Positions 1 to 8,152 of a DNA stretch of 64,000 nucleotides are shown here, piece by piece (the first letter of the stretch is position 1; the number at the start of each line of letters is the position of its first letter). Where the stretch lies: the NCBI RefSeq assembly GCF_001302565.1, contig NZ_CP012750.1:3410001-3474000 (forward strand). Reading direction: 5' to 3'. The notes under the pieces were generated by a model, which was not told where the DNA came from, did no database searches, and saw only the letters and a list, made by a program, of their open reading frames with translations. Both the position numbers and the translations under genes were made by a program. The DNA is from Glutamicibacter halophytocola. GTDB lineage: Bacteria > Actinomycetota > Actinomycetes > Actinomycetales > Micrococcaceae.

Positions 1-499
1 GAGGCTGTGATAGCTCGTGGCGGCCAGCAGGAGCGTGGCCAACAGCGGACTGATCAGCGATTCCATGTCATAGGCCAGACGGGAAAGCGACAGCACCCGG
101 TGTACTCGCGTTCATCAGGAAGTATCGAGGGAATGATGGCCTAGAACGCCGGCGTGAAAGTGGCAGAGGCCGATTGCAGCACGAAGATCAGCACATAGAT
201 CTGCCAGGCCTCGCTGACGAATGGCAGGCATACCGCAACCACTGCGCGGATGGCGTCGGATCCGATAAGCAGCGGCTTGCGCGGAATATGGGCCGCGATG
301 GCGCTGATCAACGGAGTGACAAGGACATAGGCGGCCATCTTAATGGTCATGGCCAAGCCGAGCACCCGGCCAGCTTGGTTGCCGGCCACGCCAAAAGCCA
401 GAAGCCCCAGGCCACGTTGAGCAGTCCCGTGCCGAGCAGCGCGATGACCTGGGCGCTGAAGAGCTTGGCGTAGGGACGGTTGCGCAGAACTTCGAGCAT
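1..499 (-). pseudogene. MFS transporter pseudogene (N-terminal part; runs off left edge)
   Basis: The minus strand, read from an ATG at 499, encodes a typical major facilitator N-terminus (MLEVLRNRPYAKLFSAQVIA...), but three lesions break it. A single base is missing near 405-411, so the frame shifts in the GLLNVA-LGLLAFGVAG stretch. A TAG at 143-141 replaces what looks like a CAG codon in TPAF-Q-AIIPS. Another base is missing near 96-101, after the DEREYT stretch. When the three are corrected, the MFS-like reading continues (LSLSRLAYDMESLISPLLAT...) to the window edge. The gene begins 28 bases after the ArsR gene stop and was probably co-transcribed with it, so the substrate may have been a metal or drug. 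Three separate defects make sequencing error an unlikely full explanation. Confidence 0.8.
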
Positions 500-526
500 C
501 ACAATGCCTAACGCGGGGGATCTGCC

Positions 527-889
527 TCAGCCCTGTGGCTGATGGTGATGGGGAGGAAGTCCGTTGGCTACGGAATGCTCGGCTTGCTTGACCGCTTCGG
601 CTACCAGCGTGGCAGCGTGACCGTTTGCCAGCTGGTATAGCACTATGGTCCCTTCCTGGCGGGTCGTGACCATGCGGGCCATGCGCAGCCGAGCCAGGTG
701 CTGTGACACTCCGGAGGGGCTCTTCTCGACAAGCTCGGCAATCGAGCTGACTGACAGCTCACCAGCGCGGCGAAGCCCCAGCACGATCTTGATGCGCGTG
801 ACATCGGAAAGGAATCCGAAGACCTCGGCGGCCAGGTCAACGTATTTAGAGGACGGGTCCAGCCCGCAGTCCTTATTATCCGCATTCAT
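527..889 (-). CDS. ArsR/SmtB-family transcriptional repressor
   Basis: This 120-residue winged-helix protein has the ArsR core: a helix-turn-helix around LSVSSIAELVEKSPSGVSQHLARLRMARMV (about residues 45-75) and a beta wing (TRQEGTIVLYQL). The C-terminal helix carries H, E and H residues (NGHAATLVAEAVKQAEHSV), followed by a PPHHHQP tail. This recalls NmtR/KmtR-type nickel-cobalt sensors, whose metal site lies in the last helix and tail. It has no CxC arsenic/cadmium motif; its only cysteine is near the N-terminus. The gene stands directly upstream of a decayed MFS transporter, its likely former target. A short inverted repeat abuts its start codon and suggests autoregulation. The metal specificity is inference. 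Confidence 0.85.
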   Translation of the reverse strand: MNADNKDCGLDPSSKYVDLAAEVFGFLSDVTRIKIVLGLRRAGELSVSSIAELVEKSPSGVSQHLARLRMARMVTTRQEGTIVLYQLANGHAATLVAEAVKQAEHSVANGLPPHHHQPQG

Positions 890-890
890 G

Positions 891-908
891 CTAATACAAC
901 AACATTAG
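891..908. promoter_or_regulatory. Candidate ArsR operator
   Basis: CTAAT at 891-895 and ATTAG at 904-908 form an inverted repeat with an 8-base spacer, immediately upstream of the ArsR start codon at 889. ArsR-family repressors usually bind AT-rich imperfect palindromes overlapping their own promoter. Position and symmetry are seen; binding is inferred. Confidence 0.45.
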
Positions 909-1339
909 TGGGAATTAAATATAACCCGAGATCTGACAGACGGCCGCCCGAAGATGCTGCAACGGGGGGGAAACTGAAGAACGCCGCACTTGCACAGGCC
1001 TCGACATGCAGAGGGGCGGCAGGCAGCAGCGCCAGCAATCAGCAATCAGGTCGGCTCCAAATGGCGCTCGTCGCGCGCGGCTAGTTTGACCAGTCGTGGA
1101 GACCGCCGGGCGGCTCGAGAATTGCCCAGATTCCACAGCTCCGCTAGCGACCCGATTCCCGCATTGCTCAGGGGACATCCTTTAGTCAGTCGGCGCGGAT
1201 AGCCAAATGAGCGGCCACAAGCTCCTTAGAGCTGGATTCTCAACTACCACGGAAGGACACCACGGGGTGCTGGCCCGAGGCTCGAATAACGTTTCCGGAA
1301 TCGGCGACTGCCGGGCTGCCGGCATGCACCAACAACGCA
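909..1339. other. Intergenic region, no gene seen
   Basis: About 430 bases with only short GC-rich open frames that lack start signals and recognisable products. The first bases after the ArsR operator are AT-rich and probably hold the ArsR promoter. Nothing else is supported. Confidence 0.5.
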
Positions 1340-1375
1340 GAGGGGTCCTGCACCGCTAATAGTGCAGGACCCCTC
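1340..1375 (-). terminator. Strong stem-loop, terminator of the small peptide gene
   Basis: A perfect 14-bp stem (1340-1353 with 1362-1375, arm GAGGGGTCCTGCAC) closes an 8-base loop. It lies 24 bases downstream of the stop of the minus-strand small peptide gene. There is no strong T-run, as is common for actinobacterial terminators. Confidence 0.7.
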
Positions 1376-1398
1376 GAAGCAAGCTCTAGAGGTTTACT

Positions 1399-1461
1399 CT
1401 AGCCACCCAAGCCACCGAGAAGGCCTTTGATGATTTCAAGCAGAGTGTTGATCAATTCCAT
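1399..1461 (-). CDS. 20-residue amphipathic peptide (modulin-like), unknown function
   Basis: ATG at 1461-1459 opens a 20-codon frame ending in TAG at 1401-1399: MELINTLLEIIKGLLGGLGG. A good Shine-Dalgarno GGAGA (1471-1467) precedes it by five bases, and a perfect 14-bp stem-loop follows the stop. The first 15 residues form an amphipathic helix on a helical wheel: L, I, L, I and L on one face; E, N, E and K on the other; and a flexible Gly-rich end. Short membrane-active peptides such as phenol-soluble modulins share this general plan, but I see no sequence family match. An AT-rich stretch and a 7-bp palindrome lie upstream. Gene reality rests on the SD-ORF-terminator arrangement; the function is unknown. 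Confidence 0.6.
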   Translation of the reverse strand: MELINTLLEIIKGLLGGLGG

Positions 1462-1499
1462 GATGTTCTCCGTATCTGAGGTCGAGCGATTCGCGATGT

Positions 1500-1515
1500 A
1501 TCAACAGGTGTTGAT
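1500..1515. promoter_or_regulatory. Palindrome upstream of the small peptide gene
   Basis: ATCAACA (1500-1506) and TGTTGAT (1509-1515) form a perfect 7-bp inverted repeat with a 2-base centre, 38 bases upstream of the peptide ATG. It could be a repressor or activator site, or a leader hairpin. The AT-rich stretch at 1556-1620 further upstream could contribute promoter elements. No regulator is identified. Confidence 0.4.
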
Positions 1516-1855
1516 GTAAGGGAATCTAGCAACCGGAAGCGAACTCTTGACCAATATTCGCAAATATTACGGTTTTAACTGAATGACTTTCTATTTAATA
1601 ACTAGTGGAAGGGCTAAATTCATTAATTATTGATTCATGTCAATACTACTTTTGGAGGAAGGCGATGCCTTTGGCGTTGCTGAAACCTGCCGATTCCTCT
1701 CCCGGCTATCCTGCCTCGCTGCAAAATCCGCGCGGCCGTTGCTGGAGCACGCTGGCAAGAGACTGAACGCCTGGGATGGCACGTACCCGGAATCATCCAG
1801 TTTTTCGTGGTTCCCCAAGGAGGCCGCCTAACCTGGATGTCTAGTATGGATAATC
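1516..1855. other. Intergenic region between peptide gene and GNAT gene
   Basis: The part at 1556-1620 is AT-rich and probably promoter DNA for the small peptide on the minus strand. A 64-codon open frame at 1637-1831 (+) has no SD site and no recognisable product, so it is not called as a gene. Confidence 0.4.
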
Positions 1856-2671
1856 ATGGAACGCGATAAGCAATCATCACCCGGCAGGACCGATCCTCGA
1901 CTCGCCATGGAACAGAACCTGGCCGAGCACGCCTGCCACCTTCACCGCAGCATGGACGGCGCAACAGTCATTGAAACTAGCGACCTGATGATCGCTGATA
2001 GCGGCCTCGACGACGACACCTTCAACATCATCGCCGCCGCCCGATTCACCGCAGCGACCGCGCCCACCCGCATCGCGCAGACACTTCAGCGCCTGGCTTC
2101 TGATGGACGTCCATTTTCCTGGTGGGTCGGCCCGGCCAGCACACCCGGCAATCTGGCCGAGCACCTCGAAAACGCCGGGCTGGAAGCCTCTGAAACTGAG
2201 ACCGGCATGTGGAAAGACCTGCGCGGAGCACTCCCCCAAGCCCACGACGCAGGCCTGGACATCCGCCTAGTGAGCACCCCTGAGGAACTCGCCGACTACG
2301 CAACCGTGCTCTCGGCCAATTGGAACCCGCCGGCCACCACGGTGCAGGGCTTCTACGCCCGCGCCTCGGCAACTGCGCTGTCCGCCGATGCACCAGCCCG
2401 CTATTTGGTCGGCTATGCCAACGGCCACCCGGTCTGCTCGGCAGAAGTCTTCCTCCACGCCCGAGTCGCCGGCATCTACAACATCTCAACACTGCAATCG
2501 GAACGCCGCCAAGGATACGGAACAGCCATCACCTTGGCCGCCTTGCACACTGCCCGCACTGCCGGCTACGACACCGCAGCGCTACAAGCGTCCCACGACG
2601 GAGAACCCGTCTACCGGCGCCTTGGATTCAGCGAATGCGGCCACTTCGCCGAGTACGCGCTCAACCCCTGA
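1856..2671 (+). CDS. GNAT-family N-acetyltransferase
   Basis: The protein has 271 residues. The C-terminal half (about 130-268) is a GNAT fold with the acetyl-CoA motif RRQGYGTA near residues 216-223 and the late GNAT pattern [12 protein letters not shown]. The N-terminal half is a divergent, possibly degenerate GNAT-like domain, so this may be a tandem GNAT protein. The acceptor substrate cannot be told. The start is uncertain: ATG 1856 has no SD, and an internal ATG at 1907 is an alternative. It converges on the VOC gene downstream. Confidence 0.8.
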   Translation: MERDKQSSPGRTDPRLAMEQNLAEHACHLHRSMDGATVIETSDLMIADSGLDDDTFNIIAAARFTAATAPTRIAQTLQRLASDGRPFSWWVGPASTPGNLAEHLENAGLEASETETGMWKDLRGALPQAHDAGLDIRLVSTPEELADYATVLSANWNPPATTVQGFYARASATALSADAPARYLVGYANGHPVCSAEVFLHARVAGIYNISTLQSERRQGYGTAITLAALHTARTAGYDTAALQASHDGEPVYRRLGFSECGHFAEYALNP

Positions 2672-2798
2672 TCAAAGTGGTCCGAGCGGCCCTCAAGACT
2701 GCACCGCTTGCACAGGTCCGCGATCCCATGTTGCGTATAAGGGGCATAGTCGAGAGAATCTCGCTATCCGAAGCGCGATAGGCAAGGGCCAACCCGCG

Positions 2799-3173
2799 TC
2801 AACGAGCCAATTCGGTTTCGCTCCGCTCTATGCAGAATTCGTTCCCTTCGGGATCATGCAGGGTCACCCACCCGCGTCCATCTGCTGAACGGTGGTCTTC
2901 ATGGATCGACGCGCCCCGGGACACCGCACGCTCCACCTCGTCATCTCGGCTGCGGCCGGTGGGCTGCCAGTCAATGTGCACCCGGTTTTTCACCGATTTC
3001 GCTTCAGGCACCCTGATGAACAACAAGCCCGGCAGCGGAGCGGGGGCCTCGATGAGCACCTCTGAATCACCTGGAACATCAACCTCCGAGATAGGCCAAC
3101 CGGTCAGCTGGCTCCAATAGACCGCCAGGGCGTACGGTTCAACGCAGTCGATAGTCAAATGCCGAAATCTCAT
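2799..3173 (-). CDS. VOC-superfamily protein (glyoxalase-like)
   Basis: A 124-residue protein with the beta-alpha-beta-beta-beta pattern of the vicinal oxygen chelate fold: RFRHLTIDCVEPYALAVYWSQLTGWP at the N-terminus, NRVHIDWQP in the middle and WVTLHDPEGNEFCI near the end. The His in HLTID and VHIDW and the Glu in GNEFCIE match usual metal-ligand positions. Small actinobacterial members of this group (glyoxalase-like domain) are common and mostly uncharacterised. No operon partner is evident. Confidence 0.8.
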   Translation of the reverse strand: MRFRHLTIDCVEPYALAVYWSQLTGWPISEVDVPGDSEVLIEAPAPLPGLLFIRVPEAKSVKNRVHIDWQPTGRSRDDEVERAVSRGASIHEDHRSADGRGWVTLHDPEGNEFCIERSETELAR

Positions 3174-3307
3174 GTTGTCCCTGCCTTGGATATCCGGTGT
3201 GGCGCGGACGGCTTGCTGGCCCCGGTTCCGGCGCGCATGTTTTTCGTGGAACTTTCCCGTACGCCTTCATCCATACGGGATTCGAATAATGTACCGCAGT
3301 TCCCCGC

Positions 3308-4228
3308 TTAGCCGGAGGCCTTCTTCTTGCCCGATGAGGACGAAGCCGATTTCTTCGTCTCCGTTTTCTTCGCCTGCCCTTTCTTGGAGGCCTTCTTCAT
3401 AGCTGAGGTTTTCCCCTCCGTGGATGCCTTGTTCGGGGTCTTTGCCTTGCGCCCGTCGATGCTGCGTTTGAGCGCTTCCATCAGATCGATGACCTCGCCG
3501 GACCCTTCGGAAGTTTCCGGCTCTCCGAAGGTCGCTTCGGTATCCAGCTGCTCTCCTTGTTCGATTTTCGCTTCAATCAGTTTCTTGAGCTGGACCTGGT
3601 AGTCGTCCTGGAATTGATTCGGCGTGAAATCCCCGCTGTACTGCTCCACCAGGCTGGACGACATCTTCAGCTCTTGCTCGCTGATCCGAGGTGACTTCTC
3701 CGGTGCCAGCGCCTCTGCATCACGCAACTCGTCTGCCCACATGACCGCTTGCAACACCATCGTCGTGGAGCGCACCCGCAAGATCCCCAGCCGGGTCTTC
3801 TGGCGCAGGGCGAAACGCACCACGGCCAGCTTCTCGGTGTCTTGCAGGGTGCGCCGCAACAATTCGTAGGCCTTGGGCGATGTGGAATCGGCTTGCAGAT
3901 AGTAGCCTTTCTCCAGCATCAAGGGATCGATCTGGTCCGCCGGAACGAACTGGACCACTTCGATTTCGCGGCTTTTCTCCGCAGGCAGCTCCTCCATCTC
4001 CTCATCAGTGAGCACGATGGTCCGTTCGCCATCTTCGAAGGCCTTGTCCAGGTCCTTATAGGCGATCTTCTTCGCGCAGACTTCGCAGCGGCGCTCGTAG
4101 CGGATCCTCCCGCCGTCCTTGTCATGGACCTGGTGCAGGTCGATGTCGTGGTCCTCGGTGGCGCCGTACGCCTTGACCGGGACGTTCACCAGCCCGAAGG
4201 CAATTGATCCAGTCCAGATAGCTCGCAT
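3308..4228 (-). CDS. ku: Non-homologous end joining protein Ku
   Basis: The 306-residue bacterial Ku begins with the diagnostic MRAIWTGSIAFGLVNVPVK and contains the conserved CxxC-like segment RRCEVCAKKI and LPAEKSREIEVVQFVPADQIDPL. The Ku core spans about residues 1-255. It forms a homodimeric ring that threads onto broken DNA ends and recruits LigD. After it comes a Lys/Ser/Thr-rich tail (about 262-306). Such basic tails are known in Ku of mycobacteria and other bacteria to aid DNA binding and end joining. The gene is divergent from ligD, with a shared 159-base intergenic region. Confidence 0.97.
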   Translation of the reverse strand: MRAIWTGSIAFGLVNVPVKAYGATEDHDIDLHQVHDKDGGRIRYERRCEVCAKKIAYKDLDKAFEDGERTIVLTDEEMEELPAEKSREIEVVQFVPADQIDPLMLEKGYYLQADSTSPKAYELLRRTLQDTEKLAVVRFALRQKTRLGILRVRSTTMVLQAVMWADELRDAEALAPEKSPRISEQELKMSSSLVEQYSGDFTPNQFQDDYQVQLKKLIEAKIEQGEQLDTEATFGEPETSEGSGEVIDLMEALKRSIDGRKAKTPNKASTEGKTSAMKKASKKGQAKKTETKKSASSSSGKKKASG

Positions 4229-4387
4229 GGAGCCAGTGAAGCATCAGATGCCCAGGACCGTCACGGCCCAAGGCATATTGGCAGGGTCTCCCAAGCTTCG
4301 GCACCAAGCACAAAGCTTGCTTGGAACGCTGGCTTATCTGCTCCAGCCCCGGAAGATTGGGCTGCACACCCCAAGCGGAGGACTGGT
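4229..4387. promoter_or_regulatory. Shared divergent ku-ligD promoter region
   Basis: This 159-base spacer separates the two divergent NHEJ genes. It contains the inverted repeat CAAGCTT (4292-4298) and AAGCTTG (4313-4319), spaced by 14 bases, a possible regulator site. The ligD SD (GGAGG) lies just before its ATG. No sigma-factor boxes are clear. Confidence 0.4.
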
Positions 4388-6859
4388 ATGGCACGCAAGG
4401 AGCAATTTGTAGAGGTCGCTGGACGCACCCTCAAGGTCAGCAACTTGGACAAGGTCCTGTATCCGGCCACCGGAACCACCAAAGGCGAGGTGATGGACTA
4501 CTTCCAGCAGGTTGCCCCGGCCCTCTTGCCGCACGCAGCTTGGCGGCCTGCCACGCGCAAGCGCTGGGTGGACGGGGTCGGCACCGCCGCGGAACCCGGG
4601 AAGGTCTTCTTCCGCAAGGATCTGGAAGAGTCCGCGCCCCACTGGATCCCCCGCGCCAAACTTGAGCACAAGACCCACGCCAATACCTATCCGATGGTCA
4701 ATGACGAAGCCGTGCTGGCATGGATAGCCCAAGTGGCCGCCTTGGAAATCCATGTGCCCCAGTGGCGTTTCGATTCCTCCCTGGACCCTGCCAACCCGGA
4801 TCGCCTGGTCCTGGATCTGGATCCCGGCCCGGGAACCGGATTGGAGCAGTGCGCGGAAGTCGCCTTGATCTGCCGGGAAATCCTCGAGGGCATGAAGTTG
4901 CCCAGTATCCCGGTGACCTCCGGTTCCAAAGGCATTCACCTGTATGCGGGCCTGGATGGAAAATACAGCTCGGACCAGATCAGCGAAGTGGCCAAGGAGC
5001 TGGCCAGCGCGCTGCAAAAGGACCATCCGCAGCTGGTGGTCTCCAGCATGAAGCGCTCCCTGAGGGAGAACAAGGTGCTGGTTGACTGGAGCCAGAACAA
5101 TGCAGCGAAAACTACCGTCTGCCCCTACTCGTTGCGCGGCCGCTCCCGGCCCACCGTCGCCGCGCCCCGGACCTGGCAGGAAGTCGAGGCCACCGGGCTG
5201 GAGCAGCTGGAGTACCCCGAAGTCCTGGACCGGCTGCAGGACGGGATCGACCCGCTGGCTCCGCTGGCCGCCGGCGAATCGGCCAGGGAAGATCCCGACC
5301 GGCTGGCCGTCTATCGTTCCAAGCGCGATGCATTGCAGACCCCGGAGCCGGTACCCCGGCAAACCGCCACCGCAGGACGAACCGGCAGCAGCCAGAGTGC
5401 GGATTCAGGGTCGAGTTTTGTCATCCAGGAACATCATGCCCGCCGGCTGCACTGGGATTTCCGCCTAGAGCACGACGGGGTGCTGGTTTCCTGGGCGGTA
5501 CCCAAGGGGCCGCCGCTGGAATCCGGGATCCAGCGGCTGGCCGTGATGACCGAGGATCATCCCCTGTCCTATGGGAGCTTCGAAGGGAGGATCCCCAAGG
5601 GTCAATACGGCGCCGGTGAAGTGGCCATCTGGGATGCGGGCACCTGCAGGATTGAAAAGTGGCGTGAAGGCAAGGAAGTCATTGCGGTACTCCAGGGCAA
5701 GCCCGGGGGTGGGCTCGGCGCTATTCCCCGGCGTTTCGTGCTGGTCCACGCACCGGGTATGGGAGGGAAGAACAACTGGCTGTTGCAGCTGGCCAAGGAC
5801 CAGCCCGCCGCGGACACTGCAACGGATGATCTGGCCTCAGAACCTGTCCAGGCCGCGGCATACCTGTCCCGGCGGCCGCCACGACCGATGCTCGCCACCG
5901 CAGGTACCGCCGAGGACATTTCCAGCACGCAGGACTGGAGCTTTGAGATGAAATGGGATGGCTACCGTGCCATCGGCGTTGCCAGAGGCGGAACGCTCTC
6001 ATTATTCAGCCGCAATGGCCACGAACTGGGCGCTGATTTTCCGGGATTGGCAGAACTGGGGTGCCTGTTGCCAGACGGTTCGGTGGTCGATGGCGAAATC
6101 GTGGCATTGAATGAGGCGGGCAGGCCGGATTTCTCCTTGCTTCAACGCTACGTCGCCGCGATGCGCAAGAAGCAGACCCGGCAAGCCCGCGCCATCAGCA
6201 TCCAGTACCTGCTCTTCGATGCGCTGCAGCTGCCTTCAGCGTCCGGCAGACCCGAGGACCTCACCGGCCTGCCCTATGCCGAACGCCGCCGCCGCTTGGA
6301 TTCCCTCACGCTCGAGCATCAAAGCGCCAAGATCCCTCCGGCCTACCACGGCACGGTTGCCGAAGCCGTGCGGATCAGCCAGGACATCGGCCTGGAAGGC
6401 GTAGTCGCCAAGGATTGCGCGTCGTTGTACGAGCCCGGAAGCCGCAACGGGAGCTGGATCAAGCTCAAGCACGAAATCCACCAGGAAGTCATTGTCATCG
6501 GCTGGCGTAAAGGCCTCGGCGCACGAAGCAGCAGCTTCGCTTCGCTGCTGCTGGCCGTCCCGGGGCGCGATGGGCTGCGCTACGCGGGCCGGGTGGGCAG
6601 CGGATTCAGCGATGCCCAGCTCACCGCGATACGCCATCGGCTTGAAAAGCTGGGGCGCAAGACTCCTCCTGCCAAGGACATCCCGGCGGCGCACCGCCGC
6701 GATGCCCACTGGACCAGCCCCAAGCTCGTGGGCGAGGTGCGCTACAGCGAGTTGACCGGCACCGGGCTGCTGCGCCACCCGGTGTGGCGAGGCTTGCGCG
6801 AGGACAAGGAACCGCACGAGGTCCGGTGGGAATCCACCTCGATCATCGAAACAAGATAG
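4388..6859 (+). CDS. ligD: Multifunctional ATP-dependent DNA ligase LigD
   Basis: The 823-residue protein has the polymerase-phosphoesterase-ligase order usual in actinobacteria. The N-terminal primase-polymerase domain (about 1-300) has the catalytic DxD in LVLDLDPGPGTG. The phosphoesterase domain (about 340-490) has the His-6-His-2-Asp arrangement (H349, H355, D357) in EHHARRLHWDF and the PKGP motif. The ligase domain (about 500-823) has adenylation Lys522 in FEMKWDGYR, DGEIVAL and EGVVAKD. With Ku it fills and seals double-strand breaks. The start has a clear SD (GGAGG, 6-7 bases upstream). The next gene starts nine bases after its stop, so the two are co-transcribed. Confidence 0.97.
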   Translation: MARKEQFVEVAGRTLKVSNLDKVLYPATGTTKGEVMDYFQQVAPALLPHAAWRPATRKRWVDGVGTAAEPGKVFFRKDLEESAPHWIPRAKLEHKTHANTYPMVNDEAVLAWIAQVAALEIHVPQWRFDSSLDPANPDRLVLDLDPGPGTGLEQCAEVALICREILEGMKLPSIPVTSGSKGIHLYAGLDGKYSSDQISEVAKELASALQKDHPQLVVSSMKRSLRENKVLVDWSQNNAAKTTVCPYSLRGRSRPTVAAPRTWQEVEATGLEQLEYPEVLDRLQDGIDPLAPLAAGESAREDPDRLAVYRSKRDALQTPEPVPRQTATAGRTGSSQSADSGSSFVIQEHHARRLHWDFRLEHDGVLVSWAVPKGPPLESGIQRLAVMTEDHPLSYGSFEGRIPKGQYGAGEVAIWDAGTCRIEKWREGKEVIAVLQGKPGGGLGAIPRRFVLVHAPGMGGKNNWLLQLAKDQPAADTATDDLASEPVQAAAYLSRRPPRPMLATAGTAEDISSTQDWSFEMKWDGYRAIGVARGGTLSLFSRNGHELGADFPGLAELGCLLPDGSVVDGEIVALNEAGRPDFSLLQRYVAAMRKKQTRQARAISIQYLLFDALQLPSASGRPEDLTGLPYAERRRRLDSLTLEHQSAKIPPAYHGTVAEAVRISQDIGLEGVVAKDCASLYEPGSRNGSWIKLKHEIHQEVIVIGWRKGLGARSSSFASLLLAVPGRDGLRYAGRVGSGFSDAQLTAIRHRLEKLGRKTPPAKDIPAAHRRDAHWTSPKLVGEVRYSELTGTGLLRHPVWRGLREDKEPHEVRWESTSIIETR

Positions 6860-6868
6860 GAGAATGGA

Positions 6869-7126
6869 ATGAAAACTCTAGCCAAGATCTTTGGGTCAGT
6901 CCTCTCGCTGGGAGCGGGATGGCTTGGGGCCAAGTTGGTCGCCAGCGCCTGGAAGAAGGCAACAGGCGAGCAGCCGCCATCCGTGGCGCATCCTGAGGAA
7001 CAGCAGCAAGCGGCCTTGGGCAAGGTGCTGTCTTTCGCGGTGATCTCCGGAGCCAGCGCTGCGGCGATCCAGGCGCTGGCCAAGCGATGGACACGATCAC
7101 TTGAGGACAAGGCCTCGGCTGTCTAA
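6869..7126 (+). CDS. DUF4235 small membrane protein
   Basis: An 85-residue protein with two hydrophobic helices, about 8-26 (GSVLSLGAGWLGAKLVASAW) and 52-72 (VLSFAVISGASAAAIQALA), separated by a polar loop containing TGEQPP. This layout and the WKKATGEQPP segment fit the actinobacterial DUF4235 family of unknown function. It has an AGGAGA SD and sits nine bases after ligD, so it shares its transcript. No role in end joining is established. Confidence 0.75.
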   Translation: MKTLAKIFGSVLSLGAGWLGAKLVASAWKKATGEQPPSVAHPEEQQQAALGKVLSFAVISGASAAAIQALAKRWTRSLEDKASAV

Positions 7127-7559
7127 TGCCCTCATCCCGGGACCCACGCAGTTCTCGTTATGCTGCAGACCCGTAGGACGTAGCCGTCGTCCCAGAGTCG
7201 GCTTCCGGAAGCCGCAGGAGAGCTGGCGAAAGGAGCGCCGCAACGGCCGACAAGCGCAACCCTGGAAAGTTCGGCAGTCTTGGAGATACGGAAGAGCAGT
7301 CGGGCGAGGGCGGAGAGGCCAGCATCGGCAGCTTCAACGTGCGCGCCATAGCGCCGACCCAGCACCATCCGCGCGGTAGGGCGCAGAAGCTCAGCCGCGC
7401 TAATGGTTGATCTTTCCTTCTTGGACCTGTCCCAGCGGACTGAACGTCTACTCGCGTGGTGTTTAATTCGAGGCAGGCAAGCTCGCCAGGGCTCTGGCAA
7501 TCAACGCCTCCCATCACTTAGAATGAAAATAAATTATCACTATACGAAAGTTGATGCTC
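7127..7559. other. Intergenic region, no gene seen
   Basis: About 430 bases between the DUF4235 gene and the peroxiredoxin gene. Short open frames here lack SD sites and recognisable products. The last 40 bases are AT-rich (around 7520-7550) and probably carry the peroxiredoxin promoter. No RNA gene is seen. Confidence 0.5.
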
Positions 7560-8036
7560 ATGGCTTCTCATTCTTCCCCACTGACCCCCGGCCAGCCTGC
7601 TCCTTCGTTCTCGCTGAAGGATTCCACGGGAGCCACCATTTCGTTGTCGGACTACTCCGGCCAGAATGTCATCGTGTACTTCTACCCCAAGGCCGCAACC
7701 CCTGGCTGCACCACAGAGGCCTGCGATTTCCGCGACAACCTCAACTCGCTGCAGGCTGCGGGCTACTCCGTGCTAGGCATCTCCCCGGACGCACCCGAAG
7801 AAATTGCTGCTTTCGCCAGCAAAGAATCGCTGAATTTCCCGTTGCTCTCCGATCCTGACAATGAAGTTGCTATCGCTTACGGCTCCTACGGAGAAAAGAC
7901 CTTCGGCGAGAGAACCATGGTGGGAACCCTCCGCTCGACAGCAGTCATCAACGCGGATGGCACCATACGCCAAATCGAATACGGCGTGGATGCCCAAGGA
8001 CACGTGGCACGCCTTCGCGACTCCCTCGCCGTCTAG
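7560..8036 (+). CDS. bcp: Thioredoxin-dependent thiol peroxidase (Bcp/PrxQ type)
   Basis: A peroxiredoxin of 158 residues when started at ATG 7560, which lies nine bases from a GAAAG SD; ATG 7554 and TTG 7551 are in frame but too close to it. The peroxidatic Cys50 and resolving Cys55 lie in the Bcp signature TPGCTTEACDF. The core motifs PKAATPGC, FPLLSDPD and the late Arg (TLRSTAVI) are present. It reduces hydrogen peroxide and organic hydroperoxides in the cytoplasm using thioredoxin. It is followed by a strong terminator and forms a single-gene unit. Confidence 0.93.
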   Translation: MASHSSPLTPGQPAPSFSLKDSTGATISLSDYSGQNVIVYFYPKAATPGCTTEACDFRDNLNSLQAAGYSVLGISPDAPEEIAAFASKESLNFPLLSDPDNEVAIAYGSYGEKTFGERTMVGTLRSTAVINADGTIRQIEYGVDAQGHVARLRDSLAV

Positions 8037-8046
8037 AAACCACTTT

Positions 8047-8087
8047 CAGCAGGCCCCTGCCGGACCCACTCCGGCAGGGGCCTGCTG
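8047..8087. terminator. Terminator between convergent genes
   Basis: A perfect 18-bp stem (8047-8064 with 8070-8087) and a 5-base loop, 11 bases after the peroxiredoxin stop. It lies between convergent genes and can serve both strands. Confidence 0.85.
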
Positions 8088-8152
8088 GCGTTTGACACCT
8101 GCCTGGCGCCCCAACACTTCGAAGGAGGGGCGGGCCTCGCGATGCAGCCTGC

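Noticed and set aside
1637..1831. A 64-codon open frame on the plus strand
   Set aside because: It has no SD, no recognisable family, and lies in a probable promoter and spacer region.
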